Positions 15,551 through 24,561 of a DNA stretch of 64,000 bases are shown in pieces; positions within the stretch are counted from its first letter, which is position 1; each line of letters opens with the position of its first letter. The notes under the pieces were generated by a model. The model was not told the DNA's origin. It saw nothing but the letters and a program-made list of their open reading frames with translations, and did not search any database. The position numbers and the translations under genes were made by a program. This DNA is from an uncultured bacterium (GTDB lineage Bacteria; Bacillota; Clostridia; Lachnospirales; Lachnospiraceae): assembly GCA_947647735.1 (NCBI GenBank), contig CANSLJ010000003.1:1-64000 (forward strand), in the 5' to 3' direction.

Positions 15551-16385
15551 ATTTGCTGTTCTGCTAAAGCATATAACTGTCGGACTTCATGCAACAGGTG
15601 AGGGCAGTTATGTGTTTTACAGGATGACAATCTCTTTGTACTTTGACAAATAACAGGGGACTTTCTCTTTGTTCATAACCAGTATTCAAGTTTCTCTATC
15701 TGTGCGGGGCTGCGAAAACAGCAAGCGGCCCAGGCACGGGCGCGATGACTGCCTGCGGGTGCAGACAGGGCGGAAAGAAAGTTTTTCTGTCCCGGCTCTG
15801 ATATTCCCGTCAAACAAGATGACATCAAAGGCACGAGCGGCAACCCGCAGGGCCTGTGACCGGCGCATGGCAGCGCCGGAACCGCCATGAGCCGCCAGTA
15901 TAAGGAGAACCAGCATATTCCCGTACCGCAGGGTGAAAGGGGGATACTGAGGGCATGGCCTGGGCAGCTTAGTCACCTGCCGCCACCTGCTGTTGGTATC
16001 ATGGCGCTTATGGAGCCGTAAGCGGCTTGGATATTCCCGTGCCGGGGGTGAGCAGCAGGGCGGTCCCGCCGCCTGACAGTACGGCACAAGCATGAAGTAT
16101 TTTGAGATTTAGCGGAACCTGCGGCGGATGATGTGGGATGTTTAAAAAGAGATTCTGCATATCCGGCGGAGTGTTCCTTTTAAGGGTAGGGCATTGAAAA
16201 TGGGTAGCATTGACTGTTACTGGATATAAGACCTGATACTATAAGGTTTTATGCTGTTTGAGGTCAGCATGCATTTGTGGTATCAGGTGTTGTATTCCGC
16301 AGCAGGAGTATGGCAGGAAATACATCAATCTAAGGACAGGATATATCATAAACAACAAAATATGAAACAGAGAGGAGTATTTGAA
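15551..16385. other. Long gene-free region with three spaced ATATTCCCGT copies
   Basis: About 830 bases without a convincing gene. The middle (15710-16130) is much more GC-rich than its flanks. It holds a 10-base word ATATTCCCGT at 15801-15810, 15915-15924 and 16031-16040, spaced about 115 bases. Short frames exist, for example 44 codons from ATG 15887, but without ribosome sites. It could be decayed transfer-gene sequence or a structured control region. Confidence 0.4.
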
Positions 16386-16856
16386 ATGGGGTTTTGTAAA
16401 AAGTGTGGTTCAGAGTTAAAGGGGAATGCGGAAGTATGTCCGGTTTGCGGAGCTGTGCAGGATAAGAACAGCAAAAAGAAGAAAGCAGTGTTTGGAGAGA
16501 AAGTTTCTCAGGAGTTTGATGAAGAAGATATACAGGAAAATAAAGTGGCGGCGGTATTGGCATATCTGGGGATTTTGATAGTCGTGCCGCTGTTTCTGTC
16601 AAAGGATTCTAAATTTGCACGGTTCCATGCAGGGCAGGGGCTGGCAGTCCTATTGGCTTCAATCGGGTATCAGATGGCAGTCGGAGTGATGACAAGTGTG
16701 CTTACGGTGTTGTCATGGCGGTTCTATTATCTTACGGGGATTATGAGAATAGCAGGTGCGGCGTTCATGGTGCTTTCGGCAATGGGGATTATGAATGCTG
16801 TGAATGGAGAGGCAAGGGAGCTGCCGGTTATAGGAAAGTGGAAGTTATTGAAATGA
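16386..16856 (+). CDS. Zinc-ribbon membrane protein (DUF4870-like)
   Basis: A 156-residue protein. The start ATG 16386 has GAGAGGAG upstream. Residues 4-22 form a zinc ribbon with two CxxC pairs (FCKKCGSEL and VCPVCGAVQ), followed by a charged linker. Residues about 55-145 hold three or four membrane segments (KVAAVLAYLGILIVVPLFL, ARFHAGQGLAVLLASIGY and so on), where RFHAGQGL is the DUF4870/Tic20-like signature. The role of this family is unknown. It sits between the regulator and the recombination module of the element. Confidence 0.75.
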   Translation: MGFCKKCGSELKGNAEVCPVCGAVQDKNSKKKKAVFGEKVSQEFDEEDIQENKVAAVLAYLGILIVVPLFLSKDSKFARFHAGQGLAVLLASIGYQMAVGVMTSVLTVLSWRFYYLTGIMRIAGAAFMVLSAMGIMNAVNGEARELPVIGKWKLLK

Positions 16857-16905
16857 GGCGTGAAAGGAAATATTTGGTTATCGGACAACCCTATTAAAAA
16901 ATATA

Positions 16906-17205
16906 ATGATAGAAAGACAGGTTAAGGACAAAGGTATGAAATTAACAGGGGAAATGCTGGATGAAATGGCATCGGTGGATGTTCGGGATGTGGATATCAA
17001 CACTCTGACGGATTTAAGGGAGATAAAGATAGATACCAAAAAGCCGGTTGCACAGAAACTGGAATCTTTTGCAGAGCAGACTAATAATGTATATATTCAT
17101 CGAATAGGTGATTATATAGTAAAGGTCCGTTTCCAAAAGGAGGGACCGACTATTGATGATAAGATGGAAGAATATTTGAGGCGGCTTGCAGAGGTACATA
17201 TTTAG
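16906..17205 (+). CDS. DUF6870-like small protein
   Basis: A 99-residue soluble protein, acidic and without Cys. The pattern DEMASVDVRDVDINTLTDL followed by IGDYIVKVRFQKEG and a C-terminal EEYLRRLAEV matches, from memory, the DUF6870 family found just before serine recombinases in clostridial integrative elements. ATG 16936, with AAAGG close upstream, is an alternative start that would give 89 residues. It is followed by a hairpin terminator and the recombinase triplet. It may be an accessory of excision, which is inference. Confidence 0.65.
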   Translation: MIERQVKDKGMKLTGEMLDEMASVDVRDVDINTLTDLREIKIDTKKPVAQKLESFAEQTNNVYIHRIGDYIVKVRFQKEGPTIDDKMEEYLRRLAEVHI

Positions 17206-17243
17206 AATATCTCAAATAATAAACAAAATTTACTATTTTATCC

Positions 17244-17312
17244 TTGAAAGAACGAAAGAGTTATGTTAATTTAAAGTCAGGACTAAATCTATATGGAAAT
17301 CCTGGCTTTTTA
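17244..17312 (+). promoter_or_regulatory. Probable promoter and hairpin before the recombinase operon
   Basis: TTGAAA (17244-17249), 17 bases, TAATTT (17267-17272) could start the recombinase transcript. Directly after it AAAGTCAGGA (17273-17282) pairs with TCCTGGCTTT (17300-17309), followed by T residues, a terminator shape that would end transcription from upstream. A transcript begun at about 17279 would start inside the stem and escape it. Confidence 0.45.
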
Positions 17313-17344
17313 TAAACTAATAAAAAAAGTCAGGAGTGATATAA

Positions 17345-19051
17345 TTGAAAGAAAAAACTTTTCTTGCGGCTATGTATCTGCGTCTTTCAAGAGATGATAT
17401 TGCGGATGGAAAACGCAAAGGCATTGGAGAGAGTGTAGAGAAAAGCAATATAAATGGCGGAACTCTGGTAAGAACTGAAAGCAACAGTATCGGAAACCAG
17501 AGGGAGCTGATCAAAGCTTTTATCAGAGAGCAGCCGGACATAGAGCTGTACGATATCTATGTGGACGACGGCTTTTCAGGAAGTAATTTCGACAGACCAG
17601 ATTTCAAGAGAATGATAAGCGATATTGAAGCGGGCAGGGTAAACTGTGTGATTGTGAAAGACCTGTCCCGTTTTGGGCGCGATTATATTGAGTCCGGGAG
17701 ATATATTCAAAAAATCTTCCCGGCTCTTTCTGTGCGCTTTATAGCGCTTACGGACCATTATGACAGTGCATCGGCTGATATGGGAGAAAGTTCTATCGTA
17801 CTGCCGGTCAAAAACTTCATCAACGATTCTTACTGTCGTGATATTTCAACAAAAGTAAAAAGCCAGCTTGCCATAAAGCGTAAAAACGGGGAATGTATAG
17901 CGCCCTTTGCGGTTTATGGGTATATGAAGTCGCCGGAGGATAAGAACCAGTTGGTGGTGGACGAATATGCGGCGGAGGTTGTGAGGAAAATTTTCAGTTG
18001 GAAGATAGAAGGATTGTCGTTTAATGCGATAGCAAAGCGGCTGAATGATTTGTATATCCTTCCGCCGAAGGAGTATAAACAATCAAAGGGGCTGAATTAT
18101 ACCTGTGGGTTTCCGAGTAATGCCGGTTCGGGATGGAGCTGTGTGGCTGTCAAAAGGATTTTAACAAATGAAACTTATTTAGGGCATCTTATACAGGGGA
18201 AGACAGAAAAGATAAACTATAAAGTCAAAAAAAGTGTGGAGAAGCCAAAAGAGGAATGGATCAGAGTAGAGAATGCTCATGAAGCGATTATATCTGAGAG
18301 TGATTTTCAGACAGCACAGCGTTTGTTAAAGACGGATGGACGGATCTGTACGAAAAGCGGAGAAATAAATCCGTTTGCCGGGCTGCTTTTCTGCGGTGAC
18401 TGCGGGGAACAGATGGTTCGGCGCGTAATATCCCAGGGAAATTACAAAAGGATTTTTTATATCTGTTCTACTAAAAACCGGGGAGACGGATGCAGCCGCC
18501 ACAGTATAGAGGAAGGTACTTTGAAGGAACTTGTGACAGCAGCGGTGCGGGAATATGCGAATGGATTTCTCGCACAGGAAAAGCTGTTTACGCAGATAGA
18601 TAAATATGATGCAAACTTTGAAGCTGTATTGGGAGTGAGCAGTGAGGTCGCAAGATTAAGGGAAGAGGGGCAGAAATATGAGCGTCTCTGCACCGGACTT
18701 TACGATGATTTAAAGCAGAAAGTTATCACAAAGGAAGAATTCGAACGTTTCCATAAGGAATTTAGTCAAAAGGCGGAAGAATTTGACCGGATGAGAAAAA
18801 AGCAAGAAAAGATGATGGAAGAAATGTTTCGTACAGGTATCGCTTCTGCCGGAAAACTTGCTGTTTTTAAGAAATCGATGGAATTAGAGGAAATAGACAG
18901 ATATACTCTCGCAAGCATGGTAAAGCGTATTGTGGTTTTTGAGGGGAAGCGTATTGAGCTGGAATTCAATTTTTATGACCAATACAGGATTATGTCAGAA
19001 TGCAATGCTGTGTTCAGCGAAAAAATATCTGTTGCGGAAAGGAGTGCATGA
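17345..19051 (+). CDS. Large serine recombinase 1 of 3
   Basis: A 568-residue large serine recombinase. It starts at TTG 17345 with AGGAG 8 bases before. The resolvase domain (about residues 6-160) has catalytic Ser15 in YLRLSRDD and the conserved VNCVIVKDLSRFGRDYIE. A recombinase domain (about 190-310) with PPKEYKQSKG and ETYLGHLIQGK follows, then a zinc ribbon (CGDCGEQM, about 355-360) and a coiled-coil region (about 420-520). Such enzymes integrate and excise elements without high homology. Its stop overlaps the next gene's first ATG (ATGA). With the next two it forms a coupled triplet. Confidence 0.93.
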   Translation: MKEKTFLAAMYLRLSRDDIADGKRKGIGESVEKSNINGGTLVRTESNSIGNQRELIKAFIREQPDIELYDIYVDDGFSGSNFDRPDFKRMISDIEAGRVNCVIVKDLSRFGRDYIESGRYIQKIFPALSVRFIALTDHYDSASADMGESSIVLPVKNFINDSYCRDISTKVKSQLAIKRKNGECIAPFAVYGYMKSPEDKNQLVVDEYAAEVVRKIFSWKIEGLSFNAIAKRLNDLYILPPKEYKQSKGLNYTCGFPSNAGSGWSCVAVKRILTNETYLGHLIQGKTEKINYKVKKSVEKPKEEWIRVENAHEAIISESDFQTAQRLLKTDGRICTKSGEINPFAGLLFCGDCGEQMVRRVISQGNYKRIFYICSTKNRGDGCSRHSIEEGTLKELVTAAVREYANGFLAQEKLFTQIDKYDANFEAVLGVSSEVARLREEGQKYERLCTGLYDDLKQKVITKEEFERFHKEFSQKAEEFDRMRKKQEKMMEEMFRTGIASAGKLAVFKKSMELEEIDRYTLASMVKRIVVFEGKRIELEFNFYDQYRIMSECNAVFSEKISVAERSA

Positions 19052-19053
19052 CA

Positions 19054-20763
19054 ATGGGGAGAAAATCAAAACGGCTTTGTGCACTCGCAGGCACTTCAAA
19101 AAGTGTCTCTGTAACGGAGGAACATTATAAAGCAGGCGTTTATGCAAGGCTGTCGGTAAACAAAGAAGAAAAAAATGAATCCATTGACACACAGGTGGAG
19201 ATTGCAGAGGAATTTGTAAGGAACTGGAATGACAATCATGCTGAAAAAATAAGGATTGCCGGATATTATAAAGATTTAGGTAAAACAGGAGTAAACTTTG
19301 AGCGTGATGCATTTAAAAGACTGATGCAGGATGTTCGTTTAGGAGAGATTAATTGTATCATTGTAAAGGATTTGTCCCGTTTCGGAAGAAATTATCTGGA
19401 GGCAGGGAGTTATATTGAGAAGGTTCTTCCTTTTTTCGGTGTTCGTTTTATTGCCGTAACAGACGGGTATGATACAGGAGCAGGAGGCAGAAATAACAGG
19501 CAGGAGACAGATGGCATTTCGCTGGAAATTAAAAATCTGGTAAACGATATGTATGCGAAGGATATTTCAGTGAAAGCCCGTGCGTCTTTGGAACAACGAA
19601 GGAAAGAGGGTTCTTATGTCGGAGGACCGCCGCCCTATGGCTACCTGGCTGTAAAAGAAGGGAAAATCAGGAAACTTATTCCGGATGAAAAAACGGCGGG
19701 GATTGTCAGGGCGATTTTTGTTAAGTTTGTGGAAACAAAGAGTTATAAAGAGGTGGCAGATGCCCTTAACAGACAGAGAATCAATCCGCCGTCGATTTAC
19801 CGAAAAAGCGGGAAAGTATTTTGCCCTGCCGATACACCGTATAAAGGCTGGGATAAGGCTTATATGGAAGTAATGCTGGGGAATGAAACATACATAGGCA
19901 GACTGGCTCAGGGAAAGACAAGCATATCAGCACAGAAAGAACGAAAATGGAATGCGAAAGAGGAATGGATTGTTAAAGAAAATACGCATGAGCCGCTGAT
20001 AGAAGCGAGGCTTTTTGAGGAAGCAAAAATAATCAGTCAGGAAATTCATAATAAATGGAAGAACTGTAAGCATCATGCGGAAGAGTATCCGGTTCCGGAG
20101 AATGTTTTTGAGGATGTGCTGTTTTGCGGTGTATGCGGACGGAAAATGACAAGGCATAGTCATGTGAGAGAGCATGCCGGAGGAAAGAAAAAAAGGGCTG
20201 AGGAATATCTATGCTTAAATTCGGGAAGTACAAAGATTGAAAAATGCCCGTCCTACAATTTTATCCAAAAGAATACGCTGGCGGAGATTCTGTTTTCTGT
20301 ATTGGAGATGGAGTTTTCCATGTGTTTAAAGAAACGGAGGGAATACGAGAGGAAAGGGCAGGAAATGATTGCCTCAAAGAAAAAGGAATTGGAACAAAAA
20401 TTAAATGCTGTGCAGAGAAACAGGGAAAAGGCAGGAAAACAGGATAGTGAGGCATACGTGGCATACAGGACAGGCAGGCTGTCGTTTCAAGAATTGACTG
20501 CCGGCAGGCAACAGAGGGAAGAAAGACAACAGGAGTTTTTGCTGCTTGAGGCAGAGCTTCAGAAAGAAATTGCTGCGATAGAGCAGAGGGAAAAGATATT
20601 TTTAGAATCTGTGAAAGCGCTTGTAAAGCTTAAGAAGAACAAAGTATTCACAAAGGAACTTGTGAATGCCTTGATTGAAAAAATCTATGTCTATCCGGGG
20701 AAGCGTGTGGAAGTAGTATTTGCGTTCAGGGAAACGTGGAAAAAGACGGGGGCCGCAGTATGA
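19054..20763 (+). CDS. Large serine recombinase 2 of 3
   Basis: A 569-residue large serine recombinase. ATG 19054 is chosen because GGAG (19041-19044) is 9 bases away; ATG 19048, overlapping the previous stop, is possible. Catalytic Ser34 lies in VYARLSVNK, with INCIIVKDLSRFGRNYLE further on. The recombinase domain and zinc ribbon (CGVCGRKM) are present, and a long charged coiled coil fills about residues 415-530. It has an N-terminal extension of about 20 residues relative to its two neighbours. The three proteins are paralogous but clearly diverged, so they probably do different jobs in one reaction. Confidence 0.93.
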   Translation: MGRKSKRLCALAGTSKSVSVTEEHYKAGVYARLSVNKEEKNESIDTQVEIAEEFVRNWNDNHAEKIRIAGYYKDLGKTGVNFERDAFKRLMQDVRLGEINCIIVKDLSRFGRNYLEAGSYIEKVLPFFGVRFIAVTDGYDTGAGGRNNRQETDGISLEIKNLVNDMYAKDISVKARASLEQRRKEGSYVGGPPPYGYLAVKEGKIRKLIPDEKTAGIVRAIFVKFVETKSYKEVADALNRQRINPPSIYRKSGKVFCPADTPYKGWDKAYMEVMLGNETYIGRLAQGKTSISAQKERKWNAKEEWIVKENTHEPLIEARLFEEAKIISQEIHNKWKNCKHHAEEYPVPENVFEDVLFCGVCGRKMTRHSHVREHAGGKKKRAEEYLCLNSGSTKIEKCPSYNFIQKNTLAEILFSVLEMEFSMCLKKRREYERKGQEMIASKKKELEQKLNAVQRNREKAGKQDSEAYVAYRTGRLSFQELTAGRQQREERQQEFLLLEAELQKEIAAIEQREKIFLESVKALVKLKKNKVFTKELVNALIEKIYVYPGKRVEVVFAFRETWKKTGAAV

Positions 20764-22331
20764 AAGAAAAAGGGCATGTTGCAATTTATCTCCGGCTGTC
20801 TTTGGAAGATAAACAATCAGGAGAAACGGATATACATGGTGAAAGTAACAGTATTACCAGCCAGCGGAAAATGCTTCTGGATTTCATTCAAAAAGATGAA
20901 GAGCTTTCGGGGCGGAAGATTTTAGAATTTTGCGATGATGGTGTATCGGGTACAAGCATGAACAGGCCGGGGATGCAGGAACTGCTGAAAAAAGTGAAGG
21001 AAGGGGAAATAAGCTGTATTCTGGTAAAAGATATGTCCCGCTTTGCCAGAGATTATATTGAGCTGGGGACTTATCTGAATGAGATATTTCCTTTTATGAA
21101 AGTCCGGTTTATCTCTGTAAATGATCACTATGACAGCAGGGAACATGGGGGAAGTACAATAGCTATTGATACCGCCTTTCGGACGTTGCTTTATGATTTG
21201 TATAGTAAGGACCTGTCGGTCAAAGTCAAAGCTGCTTTTCAGACAAAACGTGCGAACGGGGAGTATATTACGGGGGAAATTCCTTTAGGATATGAGAGGA
21301 GCCGCGAAAAGAAGAACGCCGTAGTAATCAATGAAAAGGAAGCGGATATTGTAAGATATATTTTTACTTTGGCAACGAAAGGTATGGGAAGTATGCAGAT
21401 TGCGAGGAGGCTGGTGGAGGAAAAAGTGCCGACGCCGATGCAGCTTCATCATCCGGACAGAAAGGCAGGGAATAAAAATTATAACTGGAGTGATAAGACA
21501 ATACGGCGTATTTTAAACAATCGCTTTTATCTTGGAGAAATGGTATATGGGAAAACTGCCCGGGATGTTGTTGGAAAGGGCGGGAAGGCTGTTGCCAGAG
21601 AAAAGTGGAAGGTTATTCCGGGCCATCATGAACCAATCATTACGCCGGAAGTTTTTGCCGGTGTGAACAGGACTTTTACAAAACGTTCTCCTAATAATAT
21701 GAGGAAAAAGTATCCTCTGATTGGTAAAGTCTATTGTGGAGGCTGCGGATATGCTATGAGTTACAGCGGAAGTACGAAGAAATGTAAGACACACAATTTG
21801 CGCTGTGCAAAATATACTGTGCTTCAGATACCGGAGTGCTGTACTTACTTTAATGCGCTTTTACTGGAAGAGCTTGTGCTGAAAGAATTGTATGAGGAGC
21901 TGAAAAGACGGGGAGATTTCATAAAACAGCGGGAAATTCTGGAAAAGTCTTTGGAGGAATCTGTAACCGGGTTGAAAAGGGTATGCAGGGAGTGTCAGGA
22001 AAGCTGTCTGGAACTTGACAGGAGAAAAAACAGTATTTATACACAGTATGTGGCAGGAAAGATAAAAGCAGAGGAATACCGTAAGCAGGCAGATCAGATA
22101 GATAAGCAGATAGCAGAGGTTTCCGGGCGTCAGGAGAAGGCAGAGAAACGGTATGAGATTGAGATGGAGAAGAAGCAAAAGGATAAAAATGATATGGAAC
22201 AGATTATAAGATTTTCACAGTTGGAAGAACTGACACAGGAAGCGGTTGATGTCTTTATTAAGAAAGTGACATTATATCAAAATAAAAAGGTAGATATTGA
22301 GTGGAATTACAGTGAAAGCAGTGCCTGTTAA
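20760..22331 (+). CDS. Large serine recombinase 3 of 3
   Basis: A 523-residue large serine recombinase. ATG 20760 overlaps the stop of the previous gene (ATGA), with GGGGG upstream. Catalytic Ser14 is in YLRLSLED. Other conserved parts are ISCILVKDMSRFARDYIE, a recombinase domain with RRILNNRFYLGEMVYGK and a zinc ribbon (CGGCGYAM), then a coiled coil. It is the last gene before the element end, as expected for an integrase next to its attachment site: the chromosomal peptidase fragment begins about 145 bases later. Confidence 0.93.
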   Translation: MKEKGHVAIYLRLSLEDKQSGETDIHGESNSITSQRKMLLDFIQKDEELSGRKILEFCDDGVSGTSMNRPGMQELLKKVKEGEISCILVKDMSRFARDYIELGTYLNEIFPFMKVRFISVNDHYDSREHGGSTIAIDTAFRTLLYDLYSKDLSVKVKAAFQTKRANGEYITGEIPLGYERSREKKNAVVINEKEADIVRYIFTLATKGMGSMQIARRLVEEKVPTPMQLHHPDRKAGNKNYNWSDKTIRRILNNRFYLGEMVYGKTARDVVGKGGKAVAREKWKVIPGHHEPIITPEVFAGVNRTFTKRSPNNMRKKYPLIGKVYCGGCGYAMSYSGSTKKCKTHNLRCAKYTVLQIPECCTYFNALLLEELVLKELYEELKRRGDFIKQREILEKSLEESVTGLKRVCRECQESCLELDRRKNSIYTQYVAGKIKAEEYRKQADQIDKQIAEVSGRQEKAEKRYEIEMEKKQKDKNDMEQIIRFSQLEELTQEAVDVFIKKVTLYQNKKVDIEWNYSESSAC

Positions 22332-22360
22332 GACGAAAAACGGGGTGAAATTTTATTATG

Positions 22361-22407
22361 GCATTAGTGTAACATGAATTTTACCATATTTAGCATTATT
22401 GTAACAT
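22361..22407 (+). repeat. Pair of 15-base direct repeats near the element end
   Basis: GCATTAGTGTAACAT (22361-22375) and GCATTATTGTAACAT (22393-22407) differ at one position and start 32 bases apart, roughly three helical turns. They lie between the third recombinase gene and the junction with the chromosomal gene, so they may be recombinase binding sites. Confidence 0.5.
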
Positions 22408-22469
22408 TAGCCTTATGAATTTATGGGATTTTTGAAAAAAATTATTTCAAAAAAATATGTTTTTTCCTT

Positions 22470-22482
22470 GACGTAAGAGGGG
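22470..22482 (+). other. Right junction of the integrated element
   Basis: The M23 peptidase frame is open from GAG at 22477-22479 but meets TAA at 22474-22476 just upstream, and the sequence before it has the AT-rich character of the element. The junction should lie within a few bases of 22477. Serine recombinases use a 2-base crossover, so no long target duplication is expected. Confidence 0.6.
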
Positions 22483-22974
22483 CACGATATGATGGGGCAG
22501 ATCGGTACGCCGATCATCGCAGTGGAGTCCGGTTATGTGGAGGCGCTGGGCTGGAATCAGTACGGCGGCTGGCGTATCGGTATTCGCAGCTTTGATAAAA
22601 AACGTTATTATTATTATGCGCACCTGCGGCAGAACTATCCCTATGCGGAGGACCTGAAAGAAGGAGATATCGTCACGGCGGGAGACGTGATCGGTTATAT
22701 GGGGCATACCGGCTACAGCGCGACGGAGAATGTCAATAATATAGAAACAGTGCATCTGCATTTCGGGCTGGAGCTTGTGTTTGACGAGTCCCAGAAGGAG
22801 AGCAATAACGAGATCTGGATCAACTGTTATGAGCTGGTGAAATTCCTTTCCAGAAACCGCAGCGAGGTATACAAAGTCGAAGGGACAAAGGAGTGGAAAC
22901 GGGTGACAGATATCAAACTGCCGGAGGTAGAGGAGGCTAACCAAAATTATAAATCGAAAATCTTGACAGAATAG
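22477..22974 (+). pseudogene. 3' part of an M23 peptidase gene, cut by the element
   Basis: The frame reads EGHDMMGQIGTPIIAVESG and continues to a stop at 22974, about 165 residues. This is the LytM/M23 metallopeptidase core, an enzyme that cuts peptidoglycan cross-links. The first motif HxxxD is broken: the Asp of GHDMM is present, but the His three to four residues before it would lie just left of the junction and is missing. The later YYYYAHL and the HLHFGL (HxH) zinc ligands are intact. The N-terminal part, with any signal peptide, is not in the window. Without the first zinc ligand and export signal the product should be inactive, unless excision restores the gene. Confidence 0.8.
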
Positions 22975-23029
22975 TGCGGGGGTTGTATTTTGAAAAGAAT
23001 AATTTGTCTGAAAGGATATTTTTTAGGTG

Positions 23030-23908
23030 ATGAAAAAGAAACATAACCTTGCATATAAAGTCTCTGCTGTCAGTATCGCAGTGAATCTGATCCTGTCATT
23101 GTTAAAGCTGCTGGCAGGTATTTTTGCCTCCTCCGGCGCAATGATCTCGGATGCGGTGCATTCGGCATCGGATGTGTTCAGCACGGTCATCGTGATCGTG
23201 GGGATCGCCATGTCGCGGAAAAAATCGGATGCGGACCATCAGTACGGGCATGAGCGGATGGAATGCATGGCGTCTCTTCTGCTGGCAGTGGTTTTAGCAC
23301 TTACCGGTTTGGGTATCGGTATGGAGGGGATACGGAAGATCGCTGGGGGAAATTATGGCGATCTCGTGGTGCCGGGGGCGCTTGCGCTGGCAGCGGCGGT
23401 GGTGTCCATTCTGGTGAAGGAATGGATGTACTGGTTTACGAGGGCGGCGGCAAAGAAGACTGGCTCCGGCGCGCTGATGGCGGATGCCTGGCATCATCGT
23501 TCCGATGCCCTTTCTTCCGTGGGCGCCTTTATCGGTATTCTTGGCGCCAGAATGGGTTATCCGGTGCTGGATGCGGTTGCCAGCGTGGTGATCTGTCTGT
23601 TTATTGAAAAGGCGGCTTTCGATATCTGCAGGGACGCGATGGATAAGATGGTGGATAAATCCTGTCCGGATGAGCTGGTGGATCAGATGAAGGAGGTTGT
23701 GCGGAAGGAAGAAGGCGTGATAGGTATCGATGATATGAAGACGCGGCTCTTCGGGGATAAGATTTATGTGGATGTGGAGTTTTCAGCGGATGGGAGGAAG
23801 TCGCTGGAGGAGAGCCATGATATTGCGGAACGGGTGCATGCGGCGATCGAGAGAGAGTTTCCGGCGGTGAAACATTGTATGGTGCATGTGAATCCCTATC
23901 ATGGGTAG
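23030..23908 (+). CDS. Cation diffusion facilitator family transporter
   Basis: A 292-residue CDF protein that exports divalent metal in exchange for protons. ATG 23030 is preferred to the GTG just before it. Six membrane segments (about residues 8-205) carry the transport site in two of them: Asp41, His44 and Asp48 in SDAVHSASD, and the HHRSD motif in segment V. The HxxxD form is usual in zinc-type members, so zinc is the best guess. The C-terminal domain (about 210-292) is the ferredoxin-like dimer part, ending HVNPYHG. It appears to be a single gene beside the broken peptidase gene. Confidence 0.92.
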   Translation: MKKKHNLAYKVSAVSIAVNLILSLLKLLAGIFASSGAMISDAVHSASDVFSTVIVIVGIAMSRKKSDADHQYGHERMECMASLLLAVVLALTGLGIGMEGIRKIAGGNYGDLVVPGALALAAAVVSILVKEWMYWFTRAAAKKTGSGALMADAWHHRSDALSSVGAFIGILGARMGYPVLDAVASVVICLFIEKAAFDICRDAMDKMVDKSCPDELVDQMKEVVRKEEGVIGIDDMKTRLFGDKIYVDVEFSADGRKSLEESHDIAERVHAAIEREFPAVKHCMVHVNPYHG

Positions 23909-24014
23909 GGGGACTATATCTCCTTTTGCGGCTGGTTGTGGTATGGAGAAATGAGATAGTGTCCGGGAGATAAACAAAAAAAGATATGACTGGTGTTTTT
24001 GGGGATTACATGGT

Positions 24015-24509
24015 ATGATAAATGGGATGAAAAAAGATGCGAGAGATGCCTTACCGGTTATTTTGAGTAGAGTGAAACAGGATATCAGACAGCACGGTGC
24101 CGGGATATTGGCAGTCGTGGTGTTGTATTTTGTGATGCATGGGCTGTTTGGTGCGTTTTGTCCCTCGGTGATCGTGACAGGATTTCCCTGTCCGGGATGC
24201 GGGATGACGCGGGCGGTGCTGTGTCTGCTCAGAGGGGAGTTTGGCAGATCCTGGGCATTGAATCCGGCGGCAGGGCTCTGGGGGCTCTGGGCTCTCTGGT
24301 TCGCCTTCGAGAGATATGTCAGGGGAAGAAGGAGCAGGGGGCTTATCTGGGCGCTTTCGGGGATCGCGGTGTTTATGATCGTGACTTATCTTGTCAGGAT
24401 GGCAAGGTTTTTCCCGGATAGGCCGCCTTATACGTATACGGGAAACAATCTGTTTGCGAGGATCATACCGGGATACAGAGAGATGATCAGGCATCTGCTG
24501 GGCAGATAA
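24015..24509 (+). CDS. DUF2752 membrane protein
   Basis: A 164-residue protein with three or four membrane segments. The family signature FPCPGCGMTRAV sits in the first half, with two cysteines spaced CPGC, followed by a LNPAAGLWGLWALWFAFERY segment. DUF2752 proteins are found in many Bacillota and Bacteroidota next to small membrane proteins, and their function is unknown. The next gene, a Gln/Tyr-rich membrane protein, follows after 52 bases in the same direction and may be linked. Confidence 0.85.
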   Translation: MINGMKKDARDALPVILSRVKQDIRQHGAGILAVVVLYFVMHGLFGAFCPSVIVTGFPCPGCGMTRAVLCLLRGEFGRSWALNPAAGLWGLWALWFAFERYVRGRRSRGLIWALSGIAVFMIVTYLVRMARFFPDRPPYTYTGNNLFARIIPGYREMIRHLLGR

Positions 24510-24561
24510 AATAGTGTGAAGGCCATCATAAAAGAAACGTTAAGGAAAAAGGAGACAGGAA

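Noticed and set aside
15669-16093. Overlapping short frames on both strands in the GC-rich gene-free region
   Set aside because: They overlap one another, lack ribosome sites and show no protein-like pattern; the region is better described as non-coding or decayed.
17345-22331. Serine recombinases as IS607-type transposases
   Set aside because: They are large recombinases with zinc ribbons and coiled coils, with no TnpB partner; tandem coupling fits an integration module.
22447-22944. 165-residue minus-strand frame over the M23 fragment
   Set aside because: The plus frame has clear peptidase motifs (YYYYAHL, HLHFGL); the reverse frame is a shadow without motifs.
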